A model generated the notes under the pieces. The model searched no databases. It had not been told where the DNA came from and saw only the letters and a list, made by a program, of their open reading frames with translations. Source: Conexibacter sp. S30A1 (GTDB lineage Bacteria; Actinomycetota; Thermoleophilia; Solirubrobacterales; Solirubrobacteraceae). From it: a stretch of DNA of 64,000 nucleotides. A program made the position numbers and the translations under genes. This document shows, piece by piece, positions 28,153 to 36,221 of the stretch; position 1 is the first letter of the stretch, and every line of letters begins with the position of its first letter. Location: contig NZ_CP097127.1 of the NCBI RefSeq assembly GCF_023330665.1, positions 1,550,001-1,614,000 on the forward strand, read 5' to 3'.

Positions 28153-29727
28153 CTCGGGTTTCGCACTTTTGGGCCTGTAGCGGCATAGCGGCGTAGCAGG
28201 TGGTGGTGGTGGGCGGGGCCGTGGCGGGCTGGTGTGGCCTGTTGGCGCGGTGTCGGGGAAGGAGCATCGGCGGCTTGCGCGAAAGCGGTTGCTGTCAACA
28301 TAACCCGTCCGTCGCGGCCAAGGGGAGGCACGCTGCGCGGCTTCTCTTGGAGGCTGCCGCCGATGCTCTGCGTCCCATCTTCGCTGAACGAGCTGCTTGT
28401 CCTGTTTGAGTCGTGTTTCACCCGTCCCACGTTTGAGACGTTCCGGGGGGTGTTGGTCGGTCAGGTCTCGCAGACCTCTCTGCGGTGCGTGACCGGGATG
28501 CTGACAGGCTCAAGGCTGTCGGGGGTGTGGCATCACGCGCGTTGCCACCGGTTCTTCGCCAATGCCCGCTGGTCCGTGGACGAGCTCGGGTTACGGCTCG
28601 CCTGCCTGATCGTTGAGCGCTTCACAGAACCGGGTGCGAGCGTGCTGGTCGCGGTCGACGACACGCTCCTGAAACGCAGGGGACGCCGGATCCACGGCAC
28701 CTTCTGGCATCACGACGCGACCGCCAACAGCCGCTCAGGCTCGGTCGCGTGGGGGAACAACTGGATCGTGGCCGGGATCTGTGTCAAGCTGCCGTTCCTG
28801 CAGCGCACCGTATGTTTGCCGGTCCTGTTCCGGCTCTGGCAGCCGCGGCGCGAACAGTTCGTCAAGCAGCACAAGCCCGATCCTGAGCGGCCCGGGAAGG
28901 TCAAGCTGGCCAGGGCGATGGTCTGCCTGCTCGCCAAACGGCTGCCGGATCGCCAGATCAACGTGGTCGGTGACAGCGCCTACATCAGCCAGGCGTGGCG
29001 TGCTGCACCCAAGCGGGTGACGATCACATCGAGGCTGCGTAGCAACGCGGTGATCTACGCCCCTGCGCCGCCGCGCACCGGCAAACGCGGCCGGCCACGC
29101 AAATGGGGCAAACAGCTTGAAAGCGTTCAACAGATCGCAGCCGACCCCGCCACCGAATGGGTAAAGACGACCGTCAGGCGCTACAGCAAAACCGAGACGC
29201 TCGAGCTGGCTGAGATCAACTGCCTGTGGGAGCCGCTCGGCGCCGAAACCCCGGTCCGTGTGATCCTCGTCAAAGACGACACCAAGCCGTGCGGCTACCA
29301 GATCGCGCTGATCACCACCGACCTTCACGCCACCGCCGCGCAGATCGTCGAACGCTACGCAGACCGCTGGCCGATCGAAGTCGCCTTCCAGGACGGCAAA
29401 GAACTGTTCGGCGTCGGTGATGCCCGCAACCGGACCGAGAAAGCCGTGCAACGGACCGTCCCATTCCAGTTCTTGGCGATGGACCTCACGATCATCTGGT
29501 ACGCGCTCTACGGACATCACCCCGACATCGTCACAGAGCATCGCGCCCGCGCCCCCTGGTATGTCTCCAAGACCACCCCATCATTCCAGGACATGCTCGC
29601 CAAGCTACGACGAGTGATCATCGCCACCCAATTTCAACCCGAACAGGCCCGAACCCCCACAACCCAGGAAATCAACCAAGTCCAGCAAGCATGGGCAGCC
29701 GCCGGCCTATGAACTGCGAAACCCGAG
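28153..29727 (+). mobile_element. IS4/IS701-superfamily insertion sequence
   Basis: A 1575-bp element. The left end CTCGGGTTTCGCACTT and the right end read inward (CTCGGGTTTCGCAGTT) are near-perfect inverted repeats. The 7-bp AGGATCA flanks both ends (28146-28152 and 29728-29734) as a target duplication. A 7-bp duplication does not fit the 4-bp CTAG-type duplication of classical IS701, so the family assignment stays open within the IS4/IS701 DDE group. One transposase gene fills most of it. Confidence 0.85.
28363..29712 (+). CDS. DDE transposase of the IS4/IS701 superfamily
   Basis: A 449-residue transposase. The first catalytic aspartate is in VAVDDTLLKRRGRR, the second in VVGDSAYISQ, and the glutamate in DRWPIEVAFQDGKELFG, which also shows the YREK-like spacing of this superfamily. 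TTGGAGG lies about 12 bases before the ATG at 28363; the frame is open further upstream, but that part lacks conserved sequence. No frameshift is seen, so the enzyme may be functional. Confidence 0.85.
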   Translation: MLCVPSSLNELLVLFESCFTRPTFETFRGVLVGQVSQTSLRCVTGMLTGSRLSGVWHHARCHRFFANARWSVDELGLRLACLIVERFTEPGASVLVAVDDTLLKRRGRRIHGTFWHHDATANSRSGSVAWGNNWIVAGICVKLPFLQRTVCLPVLFRLWQPRREQFVKQHKPDPERPGKVKLARAMVCLLAKRLPDRQINVVGDSAYISQAWRAAPKRVTITSRLRSNAVIYAPAPPRTGKRGRPRKWGKQLESVQQIAADPATEWVKTTVRRYSKTETLELAEINCLWEPLGAETPVRVILVKDDTKPCGYQIALITTDLHATAAQIVERYADRWPIEVAFQDGKELFGVGDARNRTEKAVQRTVPFQFLAMDLTIIWYALYGHHPDIVTEHRARAPWYVSKTTPSFQDMLAKLRRVIIATQFQPEQARTPTTQEINQVQQAWAAAGL

Positions 29728-30140
29728 AGGATCAAGAGGACTAGGAAAATCCAGAACCAGCTCACATTGATGCTGTGGCGCTGCAACAGCGCACTGGCCG
29801 AGACCGAGGCGACCCCCAACACGACGGCTGTCGAAGAGAGCCAGGCTGTCACGTACACCCAGCCCGCGACGAAACCCGCCAGGCGTCCAAGCGAACGACC
29901 GGCGTAGGTGAACGCGACACCACTGGCCACGTCGTAGCGGCGGGCGAAGCGGACGATTACGTAGGCCAGCGAAAACGAGCCGAACATCGCCACTAGATAG
30001 GCGAAGGGAACCGCGGGCCCCGCTTCCGAGGCTGCAAACGAGGTTCCGAGAGCGAGCGCCATAGTAGGCGCCAGTCCGGCGAGACTCAGTCCTGAAGCCT
30101 CGAGTGTTGACAGCTTCGCGTTTACGACGCGCTCACTCAT
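29728..30140 (-). pseudogene. APC-family permease, N-terminal part (start of the broken gene)
   Basis: The first 137 codons of the permease. It starts at an ATG (30140) with GAGGAGAGGG just upstream and encodes MSERVVNAKL, then several hydrophobic segments such as LAGLAPTMALALGTSF and FVAGWVYVTAWLS. The fragment ends at FLVLLIL, where the second insertion sequence begins; the reading frame then runs a short way into the element. With the pieces at 28100-28152 and 25552-26553 it forms one 483-residue transporter. The likely cargo was an amino acid or amine used by the downstream flavoprotein. Confidence 0.85.
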
Positions 30141-30410
30141 TGACCCTCTCCTCTGTCCCAGTTGTGAGTAACAGCGGGAAGAACCTACCACCGCGATATG
30201 CGGCCGTCAAGCGAGCAGCTGTACGCTATGCGGACACCGAGGAGGAGGGCGGTCAAACTCGACGGGGACAACCACGCAGCGCAGCGCGGGGAAGTTCGAC
30301 GACCAGCAAGCGCCCAGCGCCGCAGAGGTGAGCCCTGAGGGCGAGCAGTAGCTGTGCTGGAGACATAGGCGTTCGATCCAAGCCGGCGGCGATCGGTTCA
30401 GCCATCGACT

Positions 30411-30491
30411 GTTGGTGTTTTCGTTCCTGCCGCGCTGCCACGGCGCGTGCAGATCACAGACAAAGACCTGCACGCCAGTATCCAAAGTCAA
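30411..30491 (-). pseudogene. IS30-family transposase remnant
   Basis: About 27 codons encode TGVQVFVCDLHAPWQRGRNENTN, quoted here only to show the IS30 signature (CD-H-PWQRG-NEN). The expected downstream sequence (LLRQY-PKGTDLS) is not kept in the same frame, and nothing upstream resembles the rest of the transposase. It is a decayed fragment, evidence of older insertions at this spot. Confidence 0.65.
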
Positions 30492-30668
30492 AAGGACGTG
30501 CGCACCCTACTCCGGCCGTCGGTTCACGTCCCTCGAATCCGAAGGGCCGTTCAACAACAACGACTGCTCAGCACTGCTCGCTTTCGTAGGAATGTGAACT
30601 CCTCCCCTGATTCCTACACCATGCCTGTGACGATCTCCTTACGCCGAGCCGCTGGCTAGGCTGAGCGT

Positions 30669-30855
30669 GTGTCGATCTGGGCTCCCGTTGTCGCGGCTCT
30701 GGGGTCGAGCCTACTCACCGGCATCACAGGGTTCGGGGTCATCTGGTGGCAGCAGAGGAAGCGTGACGCAGCATCTGCCAGGTCGGCAAAGGGCGAGGCC
30801 TATCACCAGCTGATCGCGCACTCACTGTCGTTCACGATCCGTGCCAGAACGTTGC
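30669..30855 (+). pseudogene. Small membrane-anchored protein, truncated by the transposon
   Basis: A GTG-started frame encodes one N-terminal membrane segment (SIWAPVVAALGSSLLTGITG) and a basic, Ala-rich region with WWQQRKRDAASARSAKGEAYHQL. Short actinobacterial proteins of this shape (one membrane helix plus a soluble helical domain) are common but uncharacterised. Its similarity stops where the inverted repeat of the four-gene transposon starts (30856), and its 3' half was not found on the far side. It appears to be cut by that insertion. Confidence 0.5.
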
Positions 30856-30961
30856 GAGTGTTGAGCGCCGTTTGAATCCGGCACGCGCGGTGTGGGTGGC
30901 GCCGTTCATCGGCGGCATGTTTGCTGCGATGGTGGCAGGCTTGGCGCGTTTGTGAACGCGC

Positions 30962-31003
30962 GAGAGCCCTCCCGTCAGCTTGGCGGTTGCCGGGAGGGCT
31001 CTC
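30962..31003 (+). terminator. Strong hairpin inside the left end of the transposon
   Basis: A perfect 13-bp stem (GAGAGCCCTCCCG at 30962-30974 and its complement at 30991-31003) with a 16-base loop, followed by CTCTTGG rather than a T-run. It lies seven bases after a stop codon (30953-30955) that closes a short hydrophobic reading frame and 25 bases before the first transposon gene. It may stop transcription entering from outside, or fold in the mRNA leader. Confidence 0.5.
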
Positions 31004-31027
31004 TTGGATGCCGGAGGTGGCACCCCG

Positions 31028-31612
31028 ATGTTGATCGTATGTGCAGAGCCTGCCGTGGTCGAGGCTGAGTTGTTGGCTGGCGGGTTGTTGTGTCCGTTAT
31101 GCCGGGCGGTGTTGGGGCCGTGGGGTCATGGCCGGGAGCGGGTGTTGCGCTGTCGGGGTGCTGACCGGCGGCTGGTGCCCAGGCGGGCCAGGTGCCGGGG
31201 GTGTCTGGGGACCCATGTGCTGTTGCCTGATATCGGGTTGTTGCGTCGTCGGGACGAGGTGGCTGTGATCGGCGCGGCGGTTGAGGCGAGCGTTGCTGGG
31301 CAGGGGTATCGCCGGATCGCTGGGTGGTTGGGGTTGCCGGCGGACACGGTCCGGGGCTGGTTGAGCCGGTTCGCTGCGCGGGCGGATGTGATTCGGGAGC
31401 ATTTCACGCGGTGCGCGATCGTGCTGGACCCGGAGCTCGGGCCGATCATGCCGGCTGGGAGCGTGGTCGCGGACGCGTTGGAAGCGATCGCAGTCACGGC
31501 CAGGGCGTGGGTTTTGAGGTTCGGTCCGGTGGATCCGTGGCCGGTTGTGTCCAGGTTGTCTGGCGGGGTGCTGTTGGCAACACGAGCTCCCGCCTTCCCG
31601 TGGGCGGCGTGA
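31028..31612 (+). CDS. Zinc-ribbon/helix-turn-helix protein of the transposon (DUF6431-like)
   Basis: A 194-residue protein. An N-terminal zinc ribbon with CPLC and CRGC pairs (about residues 22-25 and 57-60) is followed by an HTH around GYRRIAGWLGLPADTVRGWL. The layout agrees with the DUF6431 group often seen next to DDE transposase and ATPase genes in actinobacteria. The ATG at 31028 has GGAGG about 11 bases upstream. It would be suited to bind the transposon ends or regulate the operon. Its function is not established, and the family name is from memory. Confidence 0.6.
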   Translation: MLIVCAEPAVVEAELLAGGLLCPLCRAVLGPWGHGRERVLRCRGADRRLVPRRARCRGCLGTHVLLPDIGLLRRRDEVAVIGAAVEASVAGQGYRRIAGWLGLPADTVRGWLSRFAARADVIREHFTRCAIVLDPELGPIMPAGSVVADALEAIAVTARAWVLRFGPVDPWPVVSRLSGGVLLATRAPAFPWAA

Positions 31613-31663
31613 GCTGAGACGCTCCTGCGCTTCGGATGAACGAGAGCGCGGGAGAGCAACGAG

Positions 31664-33031
31664 GTGAATGAGGATCGTCGCCGGGAGATCGGCCTGTTTC
31701 GTTACACCCTGATTCGTGACGCCGCCGATGAGGGGTTGTCGAAAGCTGAGCGTGGCCGGCTCGTTCGGTCACTGGCTGGGCGTGAGCATGTCGGGCCTGA
31801 TGGGCAGCTCGTCAGGGTCGCGCGCGGCACTCTGGATGAGTGGATTCGTGCTTATCGCCGCGGCGGGTTCGAGGCTTTGCTTCCCCGGCGGCGGGTCGTC
31901 CCGGTCAGGACACCGGCCGAGACATTGGAGCTGGCGTTCGCTTTGAAACGTGAGCGGCCGGAGCGAACCGCCGCGCAGGTCAGGCAGATCATGCTCGCCA
32001 GCGTCAAGGACGGTGAGGACGTGCCGGGGTTGCGGACATTGCAGACGCATCTGGCTCGTGCCGGGTTGAACGTCAGGGGTGATGGTCACACTGCAGGGAA
32101 GGTTTATGGCCGGTTCGAAGCCGCTGCCCGGAATGAGCTGTGGACTGGGGACGGGTTACATGGCCCCAGGCTCGCCGGCACCGCCGCGCGGGCGGTGCTC
32201 GTCGCGTTTATCGACGATCACTCTCGCCTGCTGACCGGGTGGCGGTGGGGGACCGGTGAGGATGTGTTCCGCCTCGAGGCCGCGCTCCGTGCCGGGTTGA
32301 TGAGCCGTGGGGTGCCCGGCCAGATTTTGGTTGACCGCGGCTCGGCGTTCGTGTCCTCACAGCTATTTCGTGCGTGTGCGGTGCTTGGTGTGAGGCTGAT
32401 TCACGCAAGCCCGAGGGCGGCGACAACGAAAGGGAAAATCGAACGCTTCTTCCGGACCGTGCGCGACCAGTTCCTGGTGGAGATCGATGATGGCATCGAG
32501 CTGGCGGAGCTGAACCGTCGGTTCTCCGCGTGGGTGGAGGTCGTTTATCACCGCCGGGTGCACTCAGAGACCAAGCAAGCCCCGCTGGCCCGGTTTGATG
32601 CGGCGGGCGCACCCCAGTTGCCGACCCCGGCGCTGTTGCGCGAAGCGTTTCTGTGGAGTCAGGAACGGACGGTCACGAAGACCGCGACCGTGTCGCTTTA
32701 CGCCAACCAATACGAGGTCAACGCCGCGCTCGCCGGCTGCAAGGTCGAGTTGGTGTTCGACCCGTTCGATCTCACGATGATCGAGGTTCGCTACCAGCAT
32801 CGCCCGATGGGGACCGCCACACCTTTGGTGATCGGCCGCCGCACCCACCCACAAGCCCAGCGGGAGCTGCCGCCACCACCGGCCGGCACAGGGATCGACT
32901 ACCTGAAGCTGCTGGCTGAGCAGCGCGACGCTGAGCTGGGTGGTCAGCGGATCGACTACGCCAGCCTCACAAACAACGGCGACGGCGACGGCGAGAAGGA
33001 TCGTGACATCAACCAAAAGCAGGAGGGATGA
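31664..33031 (+). CDS. DDE transposase with HTH and Mu-type C-terminal domain
   Basis: A 455-residue transposase of the Mu/TniA/IS481-related type. An N-terminal HTH region (LSKAERGRLVRSL ... GTLDEWIRAYRRGG) precedes the RNase-H-like core. The likely catalytic residues are Asp in WTGDGLHGP, Asp in ILVDRGSAFVS, and Glu in TTKGKIERFFRTVR. The C-terminal beta domain (TVSLYANQYEVN, LVFDPFDLTMIEV) is typical of Mu-like transposases. It begins with GTG at 31664. The ATPase gene follows four bases after the stop, as expected for partners. Confidence 0.82.
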   Translation: MNEDRRREIGLFRYTLIRDAADEGLSKAERGRLVRSLAGREHVGPDGQLVRVARGTLDEWIRAYRRGGFEALLPRRRVVPVRTPAETLELAFALKRERPERTAAQVRQIMLASVKDGEDVPGLRTLQTHLARAGLNVRGDGHTAGKVYGRFEAAARNELWTGDGLHGPRLAGTAARAVLVAFIDDHSRLLTGWRWGTGEDVFRLEAALRAGLMSRGVPGQILVDRGSAFVSSQLFRACAVLGVRLIHASPRAATTKGKIERFFRTVRDQFLVEIDDGIELAELNRRFSAWVEVVYHRRVHSETKQAPLARFDAAGAPQLPTPALLREAFLWSQERTVTKTATVSLYANQYEVNAALAGCKVELVFDPFDLTMIEVRYQHRPMGTATPLVIGRRTHPQAQRELPPPPAGTGIDYLKLLAEQRDAELGGQRIDYASLTNNGDGDGEKDRDINQKQEG

Positions 33032-33034
33032 GCA

Positions 33035-33850
33035 GTGAGTATTGACAGGTTGCGCGCCCATTACGGGTTCACACGCATGCCGTTCGGGAAGGATCTGGCA
33101 CCGGGAATGTTGCATGCCCATGGCTCGCATGCTGAGGCGGTCGCCCGGATGGCGTGGTGCATCAGTGAGCAGGCGATCGGTGTGATCAGCGGGGAGTGCG
33201 GCGCCGGCAAAACTGTTGCTGCCCGCGCCGCTGTGGCGAGCCTTGATGCCTCAAGGCACACGGTGCTTTATCTCGGAACCCCCGGCGTCGGGTTGCGCGG
33301 TATCTACGGGCTGATCATCAACACCCTGGGCGCCACCCCTAGGTTCCATCACGCCGCTCTGATCCCCCAAGCCCAAGAGATGCTCGCCGCCGAGAGCGCG
33401 GAGCGTGGCAAGCATGTCGTGATCATCATTGATGAAGCCCATTTGCTTGACGCGGAGAGCCTGGAGGGGATCCGGTGTTTGTCAAACATGGGGATGGACC
33501 AGACCGCCCCGTTCTGTTTGCTTTTGCTCGGCCAACCCACACTTCGGCGTCGGCTGCGCAACGGCACGTTCACCGCGCTGGACCAGAGGATCGCGGTGCG
33601 TTACACGATCAACGGCCTCGACCTGAAAGAGACCCGAAGCTATGTGCAGCATCATTTGGCGCTCGCGGGCCGCTCGGACACCCTGTTCTCCGATGATGCG
33701 ATCAGCCTGATCCACACCACGTCCCGTGGTCTGCCGAGGTTGATCAACAACCTCGCTGTCGCGGCGCTGGTTGCCGCGTTCGCGGCAAACAAGGCGATCG
33801 TGGATGAGAGCTCGGCACGGGTCGCCGTCACAGAGGTCTCAGCCGAATGA
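33035..33850 (+). CDS. AAA ATPase, ExeA/TniB-like transposition partner
   Basis: A 271-residue P-loop ATPase. Walker A GECGAGKT is at residues 53-60, Walker B VVIIIDEAH follows, and LLGQPTLRRRL is the typical ExeA/TniB sensor segment. The N-terminus YGFTRMPFGKDL is also characteristic. Such ATPases select targets and activate the partner transposase in Tn552/Tn7/Mu-type systems. The GTG start has AGGAGGG eight bases upstream. Its stop overlaps the start of the next gene (ATGA), which ties that gene to the transposition operon. Confidence 0.85.
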   Translation: MSIDRLRAHYGFTRMPFGKDLAPGMLHAHGSHAEAVARMAWCISEQAIGVISGECGAGKTVAARAAVASLDASRHTVLYLGTPGVGLRGIYGLIINTLGATPRFHHAALIPQAQEMLAAESAERGKHVVIIIDEAHLLDAESLEGIRCLSNMGMDQTAPFCLLLLGQPTLRRRLRNGTFTALDQRIAVRYTINGLDLKETRSYVQHHLALAGRSDTLFSDDAISLIHTTSRGLPRLINNLAVAALVAAFAANKAIVDESSARVAVTEVSAE

Positions 33851-35118
33851 CCGCCACCCTGTCGCTGCTTGACCCGCCACCGGAGGATCAGCCTACAAAC
33901 AGCGGGCTGCTGCCAGCACCGCCAGGCTGGCCGCAAGCACCAGCACCCGCCGTCTACCACGAGCTGCTCGGCGAGATCGTGGGCCGCGTCGCCCCGCACA
34001 CCGAGGCTGACCCGGTCGCGATCCTCACCCAGCTGCTGGTCGGGTTCGGTACCGCCATCGGTCGTGGCGCGTGGTTCCAAGTCGAAGCGACCCGCCATCA
34101 CACCAACGAGTTCATGCTGCTGGTCGGTGACAGCGCGAAGGCGAGAAAGGGGTCATCTTGGGATCATGTCCGTCGGCTTCTGGTCAGTGTCGACACGTCG
34201 ATCGACTCACGGATTCTCACCGGCCTATCCAGTGGCGAGGGGTTGATCTGGGCGGTCCGTGACCCAGCCGGCCAGGATCCCGGTCACCCTGATCAGCGGC
34301 TGCTGGTGATCGAACCAGAATTCGCGTCAGTATTGAAGGCCGCAAGCCGTGAGATCTCGACACTCTCACCAACTCTGCGCTCAGCGTGGGATGGACGGCC
34401 ACTGGCGATCCTGACCCGCACCGCGCCGGCGCGCGCCAGCACCGCGCACATCACGCTAATCGGTCACATCACCCAACACGAGTTGCGCCGCCACATAACC
34501 CAGGCAGAGCTCTCCAACGGGTATCTGAACCGGATCCTGATCGTCTGCTGCCGCCGCCAGCGCCTGCTCCCAGAAGGCGGCGAACCTGACCCCCTCGCCG
34601 GCACCGGCCTTGATCGCCTGCTCGCCACGGCGCTACGCCAAGCACGCACAGCCGGCCAGATCAAGCTTGATCCCGACGCCCGGGAGATGTGGCATCACGC
34701 CTACCGCACACTCGCCCAGCCACAGGCCGGGATTATCGGCCAGATCACCGCCCGCGCCGAAGCGCACGTCATCCGCCTCGCGCTTCTCTACGCCCTCGCT
34801 GACGGCAAAACCCAGATCGGCAGCCCGCACCTGAGCGCCGCACTCGCGCTCCAGGACTACGCCACCCGGTCCGCAGCATGGGCGCTCACCGGTGCGACCG
34901 GTCAGCCACTCGCCGAACAGATCCACACCATCCTCACAAACCATCCCGGCGGACTGACCCGCAGCCAAATCAGCCAGACCCTCAACCACAACCAGCCCGC
35001 CGGGCAGATCGACCACGCCCTCCAAGCCCTGCACGCCGCCCACCGCGTCCACAGCACCCAGATCCCGACCGGCGGACGACCCGCCCAGCTCTGGGCCGCC
35101 AGCAGCAGCGGGACATAA
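33847..35118 (+). CDS. DUF3987-like protein (primase/helicase-associated P-loop-derived fold)
   Basis: A 423-residue protein resembling DUF3987/YfjI-like proteins of plasmids and prophages. AILTQLLVGFGTAIGRGAW is followed by a P-loop-like LLVGDSAKARKGSSW, then LVIEPEFASVLKAASRE, with a wHTH-like tail (GGLTRSQISQTLNHNQ). The nucleotide-binding loop is unusual: SAKARKGSS in place of GxxxxGKS. It is translationally coupled to the ATPase, suggesting a role in transposon replication, host-factor recruitment or target immunity. The family match is by recall; function unknown. Confidence 0.6.
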   Translation: MTATLSLLDPPPEDQPTNSGLLPAPPGWPQAPAPAVYHELLGEIVGRVAPHTEADPVAILTQLLVGFGTAIGRGAWFQVEATRHHTNEFMLLVGDSAKARKGSSWDHVRRLLVSVDTSIDSRILTGLSSGEGLIWAVRDPAGQDPGHPDQRLLVIEPEFASVLKAASREISTLSPTLRSAWDGRPLAILTRTAPARASTAHITLIGHITQHELRRHITQAELSNGYLNRILIVCCRRQRLLPEGGEPDPLAGTGLDRLLATALRQARTAGQIKLDPDAREMWHHAYRTLAQPQAGIIGQITARAEAHVIRLALLYALADGKTQIGSPHLSAALALQDYATRSAAWALTGATGQPLAEQIHTILTNHPGGLTRSQISQTLNHNQPAGQIDHALQALHAAHRVHSTQIPTGGRPAQLWAASSSGT

Positions 35119-35138
35119 CCGGCCGGCTGCCTACCGCC

Positions 35139-35286
35139 ACGCGCGAGTGGGTCGAATCGCTCGCCGAGCACCCGGCCGCGCCACCAGACCGGTCACTCAG
35201 AAACCTGAGCACCTCATGGCGAGCGATCAAAAGCGAAAGCGAAGCGGTCACAAACGCGCGACAAGCAACCGCAAGCCCACGACCCT
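35139..35286 (+). repeat. Direct repeat, copy 1 (inside the transposon right end)
   Basis: This copy starts ACGCGCGAGTGG and ends near GACCCTGA. The second copy lies about 326 bp further on (35465-35613). Shared blocks include ACGCGCGAGTGG, TGGCGAGCGATCAA and TCACAAACGCGCGACAA, with indels between. Copy 1 can be read as REWVESLAEHPA and WRAIKSESEAVTNAR; copy 2 is frameshifted relative to it, so this is probably an old coding end. Confidence 0.55.
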
Positions 35287-35464
35287 GACCGCCCTTCATT
35301 GCGAGCCGATCAGCCGTCAGCCCGGGACCCCACCCCGGACTTACTTCTTCTTTCGTACCCCACCCCCCGATGCCGCCGAACAAAAGCATCACCGTCCCGA
35401 AAATCAACGGCGCTCAACACTCTGGACCGCTGCACCGACCGTCGACGCCTGAACCACCACCGCT

Positions 35465-35613
35465 ACGCGCGAGTGGTCCGCATCGCTCGCCCACACACGC
35501 CCGCACCACGACAACACCCCCGCGTCCCGCCACCACGATCGTGGCGAGCGATCAAGGCGAGAGCGAAGCGATCACAAACGCGCGACAAACCGCCGCAACG
35601 CCCGAACCCCTGA
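35465..35613 (+). repeat. Direct repeat, copy 2 (just outside the transposon right end)
   Basis: This is a diverged copy of 35139-35286 with the same block order. It lies beyond the inverted repeat at 35406-35422. The transposon may therefore have inserted next to, or into, a related older element. The 75-bp stretch just before 35694 shows no gene. Confidence 0.55.
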
Positions 35614-35693
35614 TCCTCCTTCCCCGCCGCCGTTCTCGACCTCCGACACCCCTTTGGTCGTTCAGTCGTTCGTCCCCCCGATCACCATCCAGA

Positions 35694-36221
35694 ATGGCGC
35701 CGTCATCACCATCCAACGTGTCCGTCAACAGCTGGCGGCAGCTGATCAGACAAGCCGTCGTGCAGATCGATCTGCTTGATCTCACGCTCCACCACGTTCT
35801 CACCGAACCACAGGACGTTGAGCTGCTGGCCGGCAAAGCCCAAGAGGGTGTCCTGGTTCGGGTGCTGGTCTCTCACCCCGAGTCGGCGCACCTGACGATC
35901 ACAGAAGCTGAAGCAGAGGGCACGCATAAGCTCGCAGCCCGCTCCACCCTCGCAGACCAAGCCGTCCAAACACTCCAGCTGCTCAACACGGAAGCAGCCC
36001 GTGGGATCGAGGTTCGGGTGTTCGTGGCGGCCGGCTACCACAGCATCATCCGTGCCGACAACCAGCAGCTCATATCCCCACACCTCTACGCCACCCCCGC
36101 TGACCAGAGCCCGGTGATCTGGCTGCGCGCCGACCGCCAGCCGGTGCTGTTCAAACAGTTCGAAGACCACTACCAGCACATCTGGCAGCACGCCCAACCC
36201 GTCCAGCCCACCGCCGGCTAG
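35694..36221 (+). CDS. PLD-like domain protein (DUF5919-type), N-terminus uncertain
   Basis: About 175 residues. SWRQLIRQAVVQIDLLDLTL, VLVRVLVSHPESAHL, then IIRADNQQLISPHLYAT and a C-terminal FEDHYQHIW correspond to the phospholipase-D-like domain often found behind an XRE HTH in actinobacterial regulators. The catalytic HKD motif of true PLDs is not present. No HTH precedes it here; the upstream frame is low-complexity and overlaps the direct repeat, so the gene may be truncated. The ATG at 35694 lacks a good ribosome site. It meets the minus-strand gene tail to tail with a four-base overlap. Confidence 0.5.
   Translation: MAPSSPSNVSVNSWRQLIRQAVVQIDLLDLTLHHVLTEPQDVELLAGKAQEGVLVRVLVSHPESAHLTITEAEAEGTHKLAARSTLADQAVQTLQLLNTEAARGIEVRVFVAAGYHSIIRADNQQLISPHLYATPADQSPVIWLRADRQPVLFKQFEDHYQHIWQHAQPVQPTAG

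Larger units (their letters stand above)
30856..35422 (+). mobile_element. Four-gene DDE transposase/AAA-ATPase transposon
   Basis: The 17-bp sequence GAGTGTTGAGCGCCGTT at 30856-30872 recurs inverted at 35406-35422, and the similarity continues a few bases inward (TTGAATCCGG against TGATTTTCGG). Between these ends lie four plus-strand genes: zinc-ribbon/HTH protein, DDE transposase, ExeA/TniB-type ATPase and a DUF3987-like protein, nearly touching or overlapping. A two-component transposase plus ATPase is the plan of Tn7/Tn552/Mu-like elements. No target duplication was seen next to the ends, so one side may have rearranged. Confidence 0.7.

Noticed and set aside
30856-35422. Target-site duplication of the four-gene transposon
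   Set aside because: Flanks compared at several possible end positions (TTGC or TTGCGAG on the left, TGGAC or CTCTGGAC on the right) do not match.
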